Shown here: one piece after another, positions 23,274-31,040 of the stretch | Layout of the letters: every line of letters begins with the position of its first letter | Position numbering within the stretch: the first letter of the stretch is position 1 | Assembly: GCA_000720995.1 (NCBI GenBank) | Contig: JOEL01000063.1 | Coordinates: forward strand, 1-33,879 | Direction: 5' to 3' | Source: Streptomyces celluloflavus | GTDB lineage: Bacteria; Actinomycetota; Actinomycetes; Streptomycetales; Streptomycetaceae | Length of the DNA: 33,879 bases | Notes under the pieces: model-generated | The model's database searches: none | Told to the model about the DNA's origin: nothing | What the model saw: only the letters and a program-made list of their open reading frames with translations | Made by a program: the position numbers and the translations under genes

Positions 23274-23651
23274 ATAGCCTTGCCGTCTGGTAAGGGAGTG
23301 ACGTCGTCCCCCAGCGGGGACCGGCCGGAGGAGGTGGGGCTGCGGTGGATCCAAGTCGACCTTGCAGTACCGATAGTTCTCCTGTCATCCCCTTCGCACA
23401 GCGCGTCCGCTGAACCGAGGGCTTCCGTACCCCGTCGCTCAGCGGCGAAACCCGTGAAGTGCCTTTGCGCCGGATGTAGATGACGGAAGAGCGCCTTCGA
23501 CTCTTTGTTCCGTGTTTTCTGCGAACTGCCGTCAGCACCACCGCACGGAGCGCCGCCCGCTTTGCGGACGTACGGCCGATGACGCCGCGTACGTCCACGT
23601 TCCGGGCAGCGCTGCGCACCCGCTGACGGCCGGCCAGTGAAGGAGCCTGCC
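23274..23651 (+). promoter_or_regulatory. Long structured leader of the CorA gene
   Basis: About 370 bases separate a possible -10 box (TAGCCT, 23274-23279) from the CorA start. They contain hairpin GTCCCC/GGGGAC (about 23308-23328), a 22-codon upstream ORF, the pair CCGCTGA (23407-23413) with TCAGCGG (23439-23445), hairpin AAGAG/CTCTT near 23487-23505 followed by unusually T-rich sequence (CTTTGTTCCGTGTTTTCTGC), and a 9-bp stem GGACGTACG/CGTACGTCC (23566-23596). I see no match to the M-box magnesium riboswitch core. The arrangement suggests a cis-acting RNA control element; the signal is unknown. Confidence 0.5.
23345..23413 (+). CDS. Possible upstream ORF (22 codons) in the CorA leader
   Basis: GTG start nine bases after a near-perfect ribosome-binding sequence (GGAGGAGGT); peptide begins MDPSRPCSTDSSPVIPFAQR. 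Many codons are rare in this genome (AGT, CGA, CCT, TCT), so it is not under normal coding bias. Translation through rare Ser/Pro/Arg codons could be the regulatory act. Its stop codon lies in one arm of a 7-bp stem. In Salmonella, corA is controlled by a short leader ORF; similarity here is only of design. Confidence 0.4.
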   Translation: MDPSRPCSTDSSPVIPFAQRVR

Positions 23652-24764
23652 TTGTCGGTGATCCGCGATCTGCGCGCTGCCGTCCGCCCGTCCCGGCGCC
23701 GTGACGACGCCCCGTACAGCTGCGAGAAGCCCGTCCCGGTCTGCCCGAACAGCGCGATCGTCGACTGCGGTGTCTACCGCGAGGGCCGCCGGGTGAGCCG
23801 GCATCTCAGCCCGGCCGAGGCCATGGCGAGCGTCCGGGCCGACGGCGGTTTCGCCTGGATCGGGCTGCACGAGCCGTCCGAGGCCGAATTCGCCGGTATC
23901 GCCCAGGAGTTCGGGCTGCACCCGCTCGCCGTCGAGGACGCCGTGCACGCCCATCAGCGGCCCAAGCTGGAGCGGTACGACGACACCCTCTTCACCGTCT
24001 TCAAGACCGTCCACTACGTCGAGCACGCCGAACTGACCGCGACCAGCGAGGTCGTGGAGACCGGTGAGGTGATGTGCTTCACCGGCCGGAACTTCATCGT
24101 GACCGTGCGGCACGGCGGCCAGGGTTCCCTGCGCGCCCTGCGGCACCGCCTCCAGGACGACCCCGAGCTGCTGGTCAAGGGCCCCTCCGCCGTGCTGCAC
24201 GCCATCGCCGACCAGGTGGTCGACGGCTATATCGCGGTGGCCGGCGCGGTCCAGGACGATATCGACGAGGTGGAGATCGACGTCTTCAGCTCGGGCTCCG
24301 ACGGCAGGGGCTCCGCGAAGGGCGGCGACGCCGGGCGGATCTACCAACTCAAGCGCGAGGTACTGGAGTTCAAGCGCGCCGTATCGCCGCTGCTGCGGCC
24401 GATGCAGCTGCTGAGCGAGCGCCCGATGCGGCTGGTCGACGCCGATATCCAGAAGTACTTCCGGGACGTGGCCGATCACCTGGCGCGCGTCAACGAACAG
24501 GTGCTGTCCTTCGACGACCTGCTCAACTCCATCCTCCAGGCCAACCTCGCGCAGGCGACCGTCGCGCAGAACGAGGACATGCGCAAGATCACGTCCTGGG
24601 CGGCGATCTTCGCCGTGCCGACGATGATCGCCGGGATCTACGGCATGAACTTCTCGTTCATGCCGGAGCTGAAGTGGAAGTACGGCTATCCGGCGGTGCT
24701 GCTGGTCACGGTCGCCATCTGCTGCGGCATACACCGCGGTTTCAAGCGCAACGGCTGGCTCTGA
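23652..24764 (+). CDS. corA: CorA-family magnesium/cobalt channel
   Basis: 370-residue cytoplasmic-membrane divalent-cation channel. The N-terminal 300 residues are the cytoplasmic funnel domain (FAWIGLHEPSEAEFAGIAQE, PLAVEDAVHAHQRPKLERYDD, long stalk helix with NEQVLSFDDLLNSILQANLAQ). Two membrane helices follow: SWAAIFAVPTMIAGIYGMNF, ending with the essential GMN motif at 331-333, and YPAVLLVTVAICCGIHRGF; the basic tail RGFKRNGWL is typical. TTG at 23652 is chosen because AAGGAG lies six bases upstream; a GTG 15 bases earlier overlaps that site. It has an unusually long structured leader. An MgtE-N/CBS protein, also magnesium-related, lies 1.6 kb downstream. Confidence 0.94.
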   Translation: MSVIRDLRAAVRPSRRRDDAPYSCEKPVPVCPNSAIVDCGVYREGRRVSRHLSPAEAMASVRADGGFAWIGLHEPSEAEFAGIAQEFGLHPLAVEDAVHAHQRPKLERYDDTLFTVFKTVHYVEHAELTATSEVVETGEVMCFTGRNFIVTVRHGGQGSLRALRHRLQDDPELLVKGPSAVLHAIADQVVDGYIAVAGAVQDDIDEVEIDVFSSGSDGRGSAKGGDAGRIYQLKREVLEFKRAVSPLLRPMQLLSERPMRLVDADIQKYFRDVADHLARVNEQVLSFDDLLNSILQANLAQATVAQNEDMRKITSWAAIFAVPTMIAGIYGMNFSFMPELKWKYGYPAVLLVTVAICCGIHRGFKRNGWL

Positions 24765-24840
24765 CGCGACCGGCGGACGGGACCGGCACGGGGCCGTCCG
24801 CACCGGCCCGCCGTCCCGGGGCGGCCGGTCCGCCGCCCAT

Positions 24841-24846
24841 TAGGCT
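24841..24846 (+). promoter_or_regulatory. -10 box for the gene at 24854 (leaderless)
   Basis: TAGGCT seven bases before the ATG, with no ribosome-binding site between them. Confidence 0.45.
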
Positions 24847-24853
24847 GAGCCGT

Positions 24854-25393
24854 ATGACGGAGACGGTGTCACAGGCGTTGCAGGACCGAGCGCTCATCGA
24901 GGAGGCCACCAAGAAGTCCGGCCTCATCTGGGTGCGGGGCGCGACGGGCCCGGCGCGGGCGCTGTGGCACCTCTGGCAGGACGGCGCGGCGGTGCTGGTC
25001 GGGGACGGCGCGGGCGAGCAGCCGCTGGCGGATCTGGGGCTCGCCGACGGCGCGGCCGCCACGGTCACCGTCCGCAGCAAGGACAAGGGCGGCCGGCTGG
25101 TGGCCTGGCAGGCGCGGGTCGTGGAGCTGGCGCCGGACGGTGCGGCGTGGCGGGCCGCGGTGGACGAGCTGAAGGGCAAGCGGCTCAACGCCCCGGACGC
25201 GCAGACGCTCACGGAGCGCTGGGCGCGCGAGTGCCGGGTGCTGCGGCTGGAGCCGGTCGGGCCGGCCGGGCAGCGGCCGGGTGCCATGCCGGAGGAGTCG
25301 CACGCCGCGCCGCCGCTGCCGTCGCCGGCCCTCACCCGCCGCCCCGTCCCGGCCGCACTCCCGAAGCTGCTGCGCCGGGGCCGCAAGGGCTGA
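24854..25393 (+). CDS. Conserved hypothetical protein, possible split-barrel fold
   Basis: 179 residues. The N-terminal two thirds read like a compact alpha/beta domain: LIEEATKKSGLIWVRGATGP, ALWHLWQDGAAVLVGDGAGE, then TVTVRSKDKGGRLVAWQARV and a helix AWRAAVDELKGKRLNAP. This order faintly resembles flavin-binding split barrels, but I see no cofactor motif and would not name it. The C-terminal 40 residues are Pro/Ala-rich and end in a basic RRGRKG tail. Leaderless-type start. It is separated from CorA by 89 bases and convergent with the lipoprotein gene 33 bases away. Confidence 0.8.
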   Translation: MTETVSQALQDRALIEEATKKSGLIWVRGATGPARALWHLWQDGAAVLVGDGAGEQPLADLGLADGAAATVTVRSKDKGGRLVAWQARVVELAPDGAAWRAAVDELKGKRLNAPDAQTLTERWARECRVLRLEPVGPAGQRPGAMPEESHAAPPLPSPALTRRPVPAALPKLLRRGRKG

Positions 25394-25426
25394 GGGGCCG
25401 TCCCGGCGGCCCGTTGCCCGGTCCGG

Positions 25427-26206
25427 TCAGCCGCTGCCGGCGATCTGCTTGCCGTAGTCGACGATCTGGTCCTGAGCCGGGGGCTGGAGATCGACGGGCT
25501 TGCCCCAGTCGCCGAGGCGGACCTCGCCCGCACCGCCCGCGCGCCGCAACCGCAGCGGGTACGGCTCGCCCTCCAGGGACACGTCCAGGCTGTTGCCGCC
25601 CGCGCCGCCGGTGAGGCGGATGGTGCGGACGCCGTCGAGGGTGCCGCGGTCGCCGGTGGCCGGTGTGCCGTGCGGCCCGAGCAGACTGGCCAGCAGCATC
25701 TTCTTGTCCGTGAAGCCGCTGAAGCGCTTGTAGACCGGGTCCGTGGCGGGCACCTTGACGTATTTGCCGCCGAGTTTGGCGGCGGCGGTGCCGCCCGGCG
25801 GGGTGGCTTTCTCGCTCTTCTCGCCGGCCCAGAAGCCGGCGTCCGCCTTCAGATAGAGCGCCGTGTCGATCCGCAGCAGCTGGAACGCGGAGTCCTTGGT
25901 GGTCAGTTCGCCCCGGGCGCCGTCCTTCGCCAGCCGCATGTCGAGCTGGTAGGTGCGGTCCTGGCTGACGACCTTGCCGGAGAGCCGGACCGTACCGGCC
26001 TGTTCGGCCGCCGCCCGCGCCTTGGCCTCGATCGTCGCGGCCGGCAGTTTGCCCACGCCGTTGGTGCCCGCGTCCGGATCCTCCCCGGCGCAGCCCGCCA
26101 GCGCCGCGGCCAGCGCCGCGCACACCGCCCCCGCGAGCGCCGCCCGTCCCGTGCGACGGGAGCCGGTCAGGGGTCGGGGGCCCGTCCCCGAGGGGATTGC
26201 AGTCAC
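25427..26206 (-). CDS. Secreted lipoprotein of unknown function
   Basis: 259 residues starting with GTG, nine bases after GGAGG. The signal peptide has a basic start (TGSRRTGRAALAG), a hydrophobic core and lipobox LAGC, with Cys at about residue 39 as lipid anchor. The mature part has strands such as TVRLSGKVVSQDRTYQLDMR, ALYLKADAGFW and GKYVKVPATDPVYKRF. This pattern recalls LppX/LprG-like lipid-carrier lipoproteins (a half-barrel of long strands), but sequence alone is not decisive. The end, VDLQPPAQDQIVDYGKQ, is also typical of such proteins. It is divergent from the MgtE-N gene across 195 bases. Confidence 0.82.
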   Translation of the reverse strand: MTAIPSGTGPRPLTGSRRTGRAALAGAVCAALAAALAGCAGEDPDAGTNGVGKLPAATIEAKARAAAEQAGTVRLSGKVVSQDRTYQLDMRLAKDGARGELTTKDSAFQLLRIDTALYLKADAGFWAGEKSEKATPPGGTAAAKLGGKYVKVPATDPVYKRFSGFTDKKMLLASLLGPHGTPATGDRGTLDGVRTIRLTGGAGGNSLDVSLEGEPYPLRLRRAGGAGEVRLGDWGKPVDLQPPAQDQIVDYGKQIAGSG

Positions 26207-26401
26207 GTCGGTTCTGCCTCCTGATGCGGATGACCTGGACAGCGGTACGGAGCGTACCCGGGCGGTGCGCGCTTTTCCGCGTCGTGCGTGGCGGCCACCG
26301 TACGGCCTCGCTCACCGGGGCGGAGCCGGGCCGGGCGCGTTAGCCTGAACCCGGATCGAGGCCCCATTCCGGGTAAATCAGGAAAAAGGGAGGCACTCTG
26401 C

Positions 26402-27772
26402 ATGGCGGTGGCGACTCCCCGGGTATTCGTCTCCCATCTCTCCGGCGTCGCCGTCTTCGACCCGAACGGCGACCAGGTCGGCCGGGTCCGCGACCTGGTC
26501 GCGATGTTGCGGCCCGGCCGGGGCGAGGGCGGCGCGCGGGCGGCGGGCGACCGGCCGCCGCGGCTGCTCGGGCTGGTCGTCGAGGTGGCCGGCCGGCGCC
26601 GGATCTTCCTGCCCATGACCCGGGTGACCGGTGTGGAGTCCGGCCAGGTCATCACCACCGGCGTGCTCAACATGCGGCGCTTCGAGCAGCGCGCGTCCGA
26701 GACCCTGGTCTTCGGCGAGCTGCTCGACCGGCGGGTCCGGCTGATCGAGACCGGTGAGGAGGTCACCGTCCTCGACATCGGCATCACCCAGCTGCCGGCC
26801 CGCCGCGACTGGGAGATCGACAAGGTCTTCGTACGCAAGGGCGGGAAAGGCGCGCTGCGCGAGAGGTTCCTGCGGCGCGAGACGCCTGCCGCGCAGGGCG
26901 GCGGCGGGCGGCGGACGGGCGAGGCGCTGACGGTCGAGTGGTCCGCGGTGACCGGCTTCTCGCTGGAGGAGCACGGGCAGGGCGCGGAGAGTCTGCTGGC
27001 CACCTTCGAGCAGCTGCGCCCGGCCGATCTCGCGGGCGTACTGCACCACCTCTCCCCCAAGCGCCGCGCCGAGGTCGCCGCGGCGCTCGCCGACGACCGG
27101 CTCGCCGACGTCCTGGAGGAGCTGCCGGACGACGACCAGGTCGAGATCATCGGCAAGCTCCAGGACGAACGGGCCGCCGACGTCCTGGAGGAGATGGACC
27201 CGGACGACGCCGCCGATCTGCTCGCGGAGCTGCCGGAGGAGGCGAAGGAACGGCTGCTGACGCTGATGCGGCCGGCGGAGGCCGCGGACATGCGGCGGCT
27301 GATGTCGTACGAGGAGCGCACGGCGGGCGGTCTGATGACTACCGAGCCGGTCGTGCTGCGGCCGGACGCGACCGTGGCGGACGCGCTGGCACGGGTCCGG
27401 GACCCGGACCTCTCCGCCGCGCTGGCCGCCCAGGTCTATGTCTGCCGGCCGCCGGACCAGACCCCGACCGGCACGTTCCTGGGCCTGGTGCACTTCCAGC
27501 GGCTGCTGCGCGACCCGCCGTTCACCCTCGTCAGTTCGCTCGTCGACGCCGATCTGCCGGCCCTGGCGCCGGACACCGCGCTGACCGAGGTGGCCAGCTA
27601 TCTGGCGACGTACAACATGGTCGCGGCGCCCGTCGTCGACGAGAGCGGATCGCTGCTGGGCGCGGTCACCGTCGACGACGTACTGGACCATCTGCTGCCG
27701 GAGGACTGGCGGGAGACCGAGATGCACGGCGCGGCGGCGGCCGGCCGGACCCCGCGCTTCGAGGAGGGCTGA
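26402..27772 (+). CDS. Soluble MgtE-N / CBS-pair protein
   Basis: 456 residues. The N-terminal 150 residues form a PRC-barrel-like part (VFDPNGDQVGRVRDLVAMLR, LGLVVEVAGRRRIFLPMTRV and a second copy-like segment RRVRLIETGEEVTVLDIGI). Residues about 195-310 are the MgtE N-domain superhelix (RPADLAGVLHHLSPKRRAEVAAAL, DVLEELPDDDQVEIIGKLQ, DVLEEMDPDDAADLLAELP, GGLMTTEPVVL). Then two CBS domains run to about 440. The five-helix MgtE channel domain is absent, so this is not itself a transporter. In MgtE these domains sense cytoplasmic Mg2+; the same role as a free regulator is inferred. ATG follows AAAGGGAGG. It is coupled to the DUF1003 gene one base downstream. Mycobacterial counterpart: Rv1232c. 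Confidence 0.9.
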   Translation: MAVATPRVFVSHLSGVAVFDPNGDQVGRVRDLVAMLRPGRGEGGARAAGDRPPRLLGLVVEVAGRRRIFLPMTRVTGVESGQVITTGVLNMRRFEQRASETLVFGELLDRRVRLIETGEEVTVLDIGITQLPARRDWEIDKVFVRKGGKGALRERFLRRETPAAQGGGGRRTGEALTVEWSAVTGFSLEEHGQGAESLLATFEQLRPADLAGVLHHLSPKRRAEVAAALADDRLADVLEELPDDDQVEIIGKLQDERAADVLEEMDPDDAADLLAELPEEAKERLLTLMRPAEAADMRRLMSYEERTAGGLMTTEPVVLRPDATVADALARVRDPDLSAALAAQVYVCRPPDQTPTGTFLGLVHFQRLLRDPPFTLVSSLVDADLPALAPDTALTEVASYLATYNMVAAPVVDESGSLLGAVTVDDVLDHLLPEDWRETEMHGAAAAGRTPRFEEG

Positions 27773-27773
27773 C

Positions 27774-28355
27774 ATGGGCGCCGGGGAGCGGCCGGGCGGC
27801 CCGGAGCGGCCGCGGCCCCACGGGGCCTCCGCGGTGCGGCGTGGCGGCCCGGAGCGGCCGCGGGTGCGCCTGGACCAGCCGCGGGTACCCCGCCGCACCT
27901 TCCTGCCCGAGTACGACCCGGAGGCGTTCGGGCGGCTGTCGGAGAAGATCGCCCGCTTCCTGGGGACCGGCCGGTTCATCGTCTGGATGACGGTCATCGT
28001 GATCGTGTGGATCGGCTGGAACGTGACCGCGCCGGGCCGGCTGCGGTTCGACGAGTACCCGTTCATCTTCCTGACGCTGGCGCTCTCGCTCCAGGCGTCG
28101 TACGCGGCGCCGCTGATCCTGCTGGCGCAGAACCGGCAGGCCGACCGCGACCGGGTCACCCACGAGCAGGACCGCAAGCAGAACGAGCGCTCCATCGCCG
28201 ACACCGAGTACCTGACCCGGGAGATCGCGGCGCTGCGGCTGGGCCTGGGCGAGGTCGCCACCCGCGACTGGATCCGCTCCGAGCTCGAAGACCTGCTGAG
28301 GGATCTGGAACTGCGTCGGATGGTCGACGCGGAGAGTGACGAACGCGACCGGTGA
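27774..28355 (+). CDS. DUF1003 membrane protein
   Basis: 193 residues. A basic Pro/Arg-rich N-terminus (1-45) is followed by the DUF1003 core: FGRLSEKIARFLGTGRFIVW, helix MTVIVIVWIGWN, the conserved FDEYPFIFLTLALSLQASYAAPLILLAQNRQADRDR, and an acidic coiled-coil-like tail (RKQNERSIADTEYLTREIAALR). Two transmembrane helices. Function unknown; the family often accompanies CorA or MgtE-type proteins. ATG starts one base after the MgtE-N stop codon, with GAGGAGGG inside the previous gene, so the two are translated together. Confidence 0.92.
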   Translation: MGAGERPGGPERPRPHGASAVRRGGPERPRVRLDQPRVPRRTFLPEYDPEAFGRLSEKIARFLGTGRFIVWMTVIVIVWIGWNVTAPGRLRFDEYPFIFLTLALSLQASYAAPLILLAQNRQADRDRVTHEQDRKQNERSIADTEYLTREIAALRLGLGEVATRDWIRSELEDLLRDLELRRMVDAESDERDR

Positions 28356-28386
28356 GAGTCCTTTCCGGAGGCCCCCACCGGCGCCG

Positions 28387-28392
28387 TACCAT
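28387..28392 (+). promoter_or_regulatory. -10 box of the Mrp gene (leaderless)
   Basis: TACCAT six bases before the ATG at 28399; no ribosome-binding site between. It lies 31 bases past the DUF1003 stop codon, so Mrp may be both read through and independently transcribed. Confidence 0.45.
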
Positions 28393-28398
28393 CAGGGC

Positions 28399-29559
28399 AT
28401 GGCTACCGAATCACCCACAGGCCCCGCGCCGGCCGAGGAAGCGGTACGCGCCGCCCTCGCAACGGTGAACGACCCCGAGATCCACCGGCCCATCACCGAC
28501 TTGGGGATGGTCAAATCGGTGGAGATCGCGTCGGACGGGGCGGTCGCGGTGACGGTCTATCTGACCGTTTCCGGCTGCCCGATGCGGGAGACCATCACCT
28601 CCAACGTGCGCACGGCCGTGGAGCGCGTCGCGGGCGTCACGGGCGTCAGCGTCGAGCTGGAGGTGATGAGCGACGAGCAGCGGCGCGAGCTGGCGACGTC
28701 GCTGCGCGGCGGCACCGCCGAGCGCGAGGTGCCGTTCGCCCAGCCCGGTTCGCTGACCCGGGTCTACGCCGTCGCCTCCGGCAAGGGCGGCGTCGGCAAG
28801 TCGTCGGTGACGGTCAACCTCGCGGCGGCGATGGCGGCGGACGGTCTGAAGGTCGGCGTGGTGGACGCCGACATCTACGGCCACTCGGTGCCGCGCATGC
28901 TGGGCGCGGACGGCAAGCCCACCCAGGTCGAGAACATGATCATGCCGCCGTCGGCGCACGGCGTGAAGGTCATCTCCATCGGCATGTTCACCCCCGGCAA
29001 CGCGCCCGTCGTCTGGCGCGGCCCGATGCTGCACCGCGCGCTCCAGCAGTTCCTGGCCGACGTCTACTGGGGCGACCTCGACGTCCTCCTTCTCGACCTG
29101 CCCCCGGGCACCGGCGACATCGCGATCTCGGTCGCCCAGCTGGTGCCGAACGCCGAGATCCTGGTGGTCACCACCCCGCAGCAGGCCGCCGCCGAGGTCG
29201 CCGAGCGGGCCGGTTCGATCGCCGTGCAGACCCACCAGAAGATCGTCGGCGTGGTGGAGAACATGGCCGGACTGCCCTGCCCGCACTGCGACGAGATCGT
29301 CCATGTCTTCGGCACCGGCGGCGGCGAGCGGGTCGCCGAGGGGCTGACGAGGACCACCGGCACCCAGGTGCCGGTGCTCGGTTCGATCCCGATCGACGTC
29401 CGGCTGCGCGAGGGCGGCGACGAGGGCAAGCCGGTCGTGCTGAGCGATCCCGACTCCCCCGCCGGTTCGGCGATCCGCGCCATCGCGGGCAAGCTGGGCG
29501 GCCGCGCGCGCGGTCTGTCGGGCATGTCGCTGGGGATCACCCCGCGCAACAAGTTCTGA
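28399..29559 (+). CDS. mrp: Mrp/ApbC-family iron-sulfur carrier ATPase
   Basis: 386-residue cytoplasmic P-loop protein that loads or carries Fe-S clusters. The N-terminal 95 residues are a DUF59/MIP18-type domain (AALATVNDPEIHRPITDLGM, VSGCPMRETI). Residues 120-370 are the ATPase: deviant Walker A GKGGVGKSS at 128-136, DADIYGHSVPRML, LDLPPGTGDIAIS, and TTPQQAAAEVAERA. The cluster-binding pair CPHC is at 294-297. All key residues are present. Starts with ATG at leaderless distance from a TACCAT box. In Mycobacterium (Rv1229c) it also lies between MgtE-N and TatB/HtrA genes. Confidence 0.95.
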   Translation: MATESPTGPAPAEEAVRAALATVNDPEIHRPITDLGMVKSVEIASDGAVAVTVYLTVSGCPMRETITSNVRTAVERVAGVTGVSVELEVMSDEQRRELATSLRGGTAEREVPFAQPGSLTRVYAVASGKGGVGKSSVTVNLAAAMAADGLKVGVVDADIYGHSVPRMLGADGKPTQVENMIMPPSAHGVKVISIGMFTPGNAPVVWRGPMLHRALQQFLADVYWGDLDVLLLDLPPGTGDIAISVAQLVPNAEILVVTTPQQAAAEVAERAGSIAVQTHQKIVGVVENMAGLPCPHCDEIVHVFGTGGGERVAEGLTRTTGTQVPVLGSIPIDVRLREGGDEGKPVVLSDPDSPAGSAIRAIAGKLGGRARGLSGMSLGITPRNKF

Positions 29560-29598
29560 GCGCCGGGGGGCCGGGTGACCGGCTCCCCTACGACGCGA

Positions 29599-29630
29599 AG
29601 GGGCGGGACCGTGGTACCGGTCCCGCCCCT
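29599..29630 (+). terminator. Bidirectional terminator between Mrp and the next gene
   Basis: Perfect 13-bp stem, AGGGGCGGGACCG and its complement, with a six-base loop, 39 bases after the Mrp stop and 20 bases from the convergent gene's stop. Confidence 0.88.
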
Positions 29631-29650
29631 CGTCCGTGCCCCGCCGCCGT

Positions 29651-30298
29651 TCAGCCCTCGTACGCCGCCAGGTCCTTGACTATCGAGAAGGCCAGGCCGT
29701 AGGCGCTCATCCCGCGCCCGTACGCACCGATGTGCACGCCCTCGGGGTCCCCGTCCGCCGAACCGGCCAGCACCCAGCCGTACTCGGACTCGCGGTAGCG
29801 GAACGCCGTCGGGGCGCCGTCCACCGGCAGTATCAGCTCGCTCCAGCCCTCGCCGTCGAGTTCGTCGGCCAGCTCCCAGGCGATCATCGTCTGCTGGTCC
29901 AGCCAGTCCTGGCGCAGCGACCGGTCCATCTGGGAGGGCCAGGTGTGCGCGAGCAGTCCGGCCCCGGCGAGCCAGGCGGCCGTCGAGACCGAGGTGGCCT
30001 CCAGAAAGCCGGTGTCGTCCGCGCTGGGCCGTACGGGGCGGCTGGCGACCGTCACCACGACCGCGAACCGGTGGGTCTCCTTGGCGGTCTCCACCCGTAT
30101 GGTGGGCTCCTCGCCATGGCCGGTGGCGCCGTGTTCGACGGTGCCGTCGGCGGCCGCGCCGACCCGCATCAGCCAGCGCGGCCCGGTGTACGCCTCGTCG
30201 AGGCCGTACCACGGGAACGCGGCCAGCAGATAGCCGTCGACCTTCCGGCCGTCGTCGGTGGGTGCCGTTTCCGGCTCTGACCGACTCGTCGTCTCCAT
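29651..30298 (-). CDS. Conserved hypothetical protein downstream of TatB
   Basis: 215 residues, soluble, no signal peptide (METTSRSEPETAPTDDGRKV). The body contains GYLLAAFPWYGLDEAYTGPRWLMRV, a Trp-rich middle (HTWPSQMDRSLRQDWLDQQT) and a C-terminal half with FRYRESEYGWVLAGSADGDP and IGAYGRGMSAYGLAF. I do not recognise a domain; it occurs as a hypothetical beside the Sec-independent translocase gene in streptomycetes. ATG follows AAGGAGG ten bases upstream. It lies 119 bases downstream of TatB on the same strand and may share its transcript. Confidence 0.82.
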   Translation of the reverse strand: METTSRSEPETAPTDDGRKVDGYLLAAFPWYGLDEAYTGPRWLMRVGAAADGTVEHGATGHGEEPTIRVETAKETHRFAVVVTVASRPVRPSADDTGFLEATSVSTAAWLAGAGLLAHTWPSQMDRSLRQDWLDQQTMIAWELADELDGEGWSELILPVDGAPTAFRYRESEYGWVLAGSADGDPEGVHIGAYGRGMSAYGLAFSIVKDLAAYEG

Positions 30299-30417
30299 CT
30301 GCGCGGAGCCTCCTTGTTGCCCTGCGTCGTGGGCGGCCCGCCCCCCTCGGGCGACCTCACCCCGGACACCGGGAGCATAGCCATAGGGGTCGGCGCAGCC
30401 GGGCAACCGGCGGGATG

Positions 30418-30924
30418 TCAGGTGGCGTCGGAGTCGAACGGCGGACGCTCGCCGGGCGCCAGGCCGCCGGTCCTCTTGACCAGGTCGGGCCCGCCCGAGG
30501 CGGCCGGGGACTCCTTCGACAGATTCAGGCGGGAGCCGTTCCCGGAAGCGGCGGACGTGGCCGGCTCGGCCGGATCGGCCGGTGCGCTCTCCCGGCCCTG
30601 CACGACGTCCGTGAGCTCGGTCATCTCCTGCTTGAAGTCGAATCCGTTACGGATCTCCTGAAGCTCCTTGAGGCCGTACTCGTCCTTCTCCAGGACGTGC
30701 TTGCGGACGAAGTTCTTGGGCTTGAGGTCCTCGAACTCGAAGTCCTTGAAGTCCGGCCCCAGCTCGCTGCGGATGTCCTCCTTGGCGCTGTCGGAGAACG
30801 CCCGCACCTTGCGGATGAAGCCCATCACGTCCTGGATGACCTTGGGGAGCTTGTCCGGACCGAAGATGAGCACCGCAAGGACGACGATCGCCACCAGTTC
30901 GAGGGGTCCTATGTCGAAGAACAC
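30418..30924 (-). CDS. tatB: Sec-independent protein translocase subunit TatB
   Basis: 168-residue component of the twin-arginine translocase. The N-terminal helix MFFDIGPLELVAIVVLAVLIFGPDKLPK has the conserved Glu and the FGP hinge of TatA/TatB. An amphipathic helix (VIQDVMGFIRKVRAFSDSAK) and a long charged cytoplasmic tail follow, longer than in TatA. GTG at 30924 is chosen because AAGGAG lies seven bases upstream and the product then begins at the conserved FFDIGPLELV. TatB binds twin-Arg signal peptides with TatC, which is not in this window. In actinobacteria tatB commonly follows the sigE-rseA-htrA group; the HtrA-like gene is directly upstream here. Confidence 0.93.
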   Translation of the reverse strand: MFFDIGPLELVAIVVLAVLIFGPDKLPKVIQDVMGFIRKVRAFSDSAKEDIRSELGPDFKDFEFEDLKPKNFVRKHVLEKDEYGLKELQEIRNGFDFKQEMTELTDVVQGRESAPADPAEPATSAASGNGSRLNLSKESPAASGGPDLVKRTGGLAPGERPPFDSDAT

Positions 30925-31040
30925 CTTGCAGCTCCTTGGGGTATCACGGCCTTCGGTGGCCTTCCGGGCCAGGCCGGCTCTCACGGTACCTGGCCCGGTG
31001 CGTCGGGCGGGAGTCACCCGCGCCAACACCGTGCAAACGA

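Noticed and set aside
23280-23651. M-box magnesium riboswitch upstream of corA
   Set aside because: The conserved GGTGAGGCTCC-type core is absent; structure is present but not of this class.
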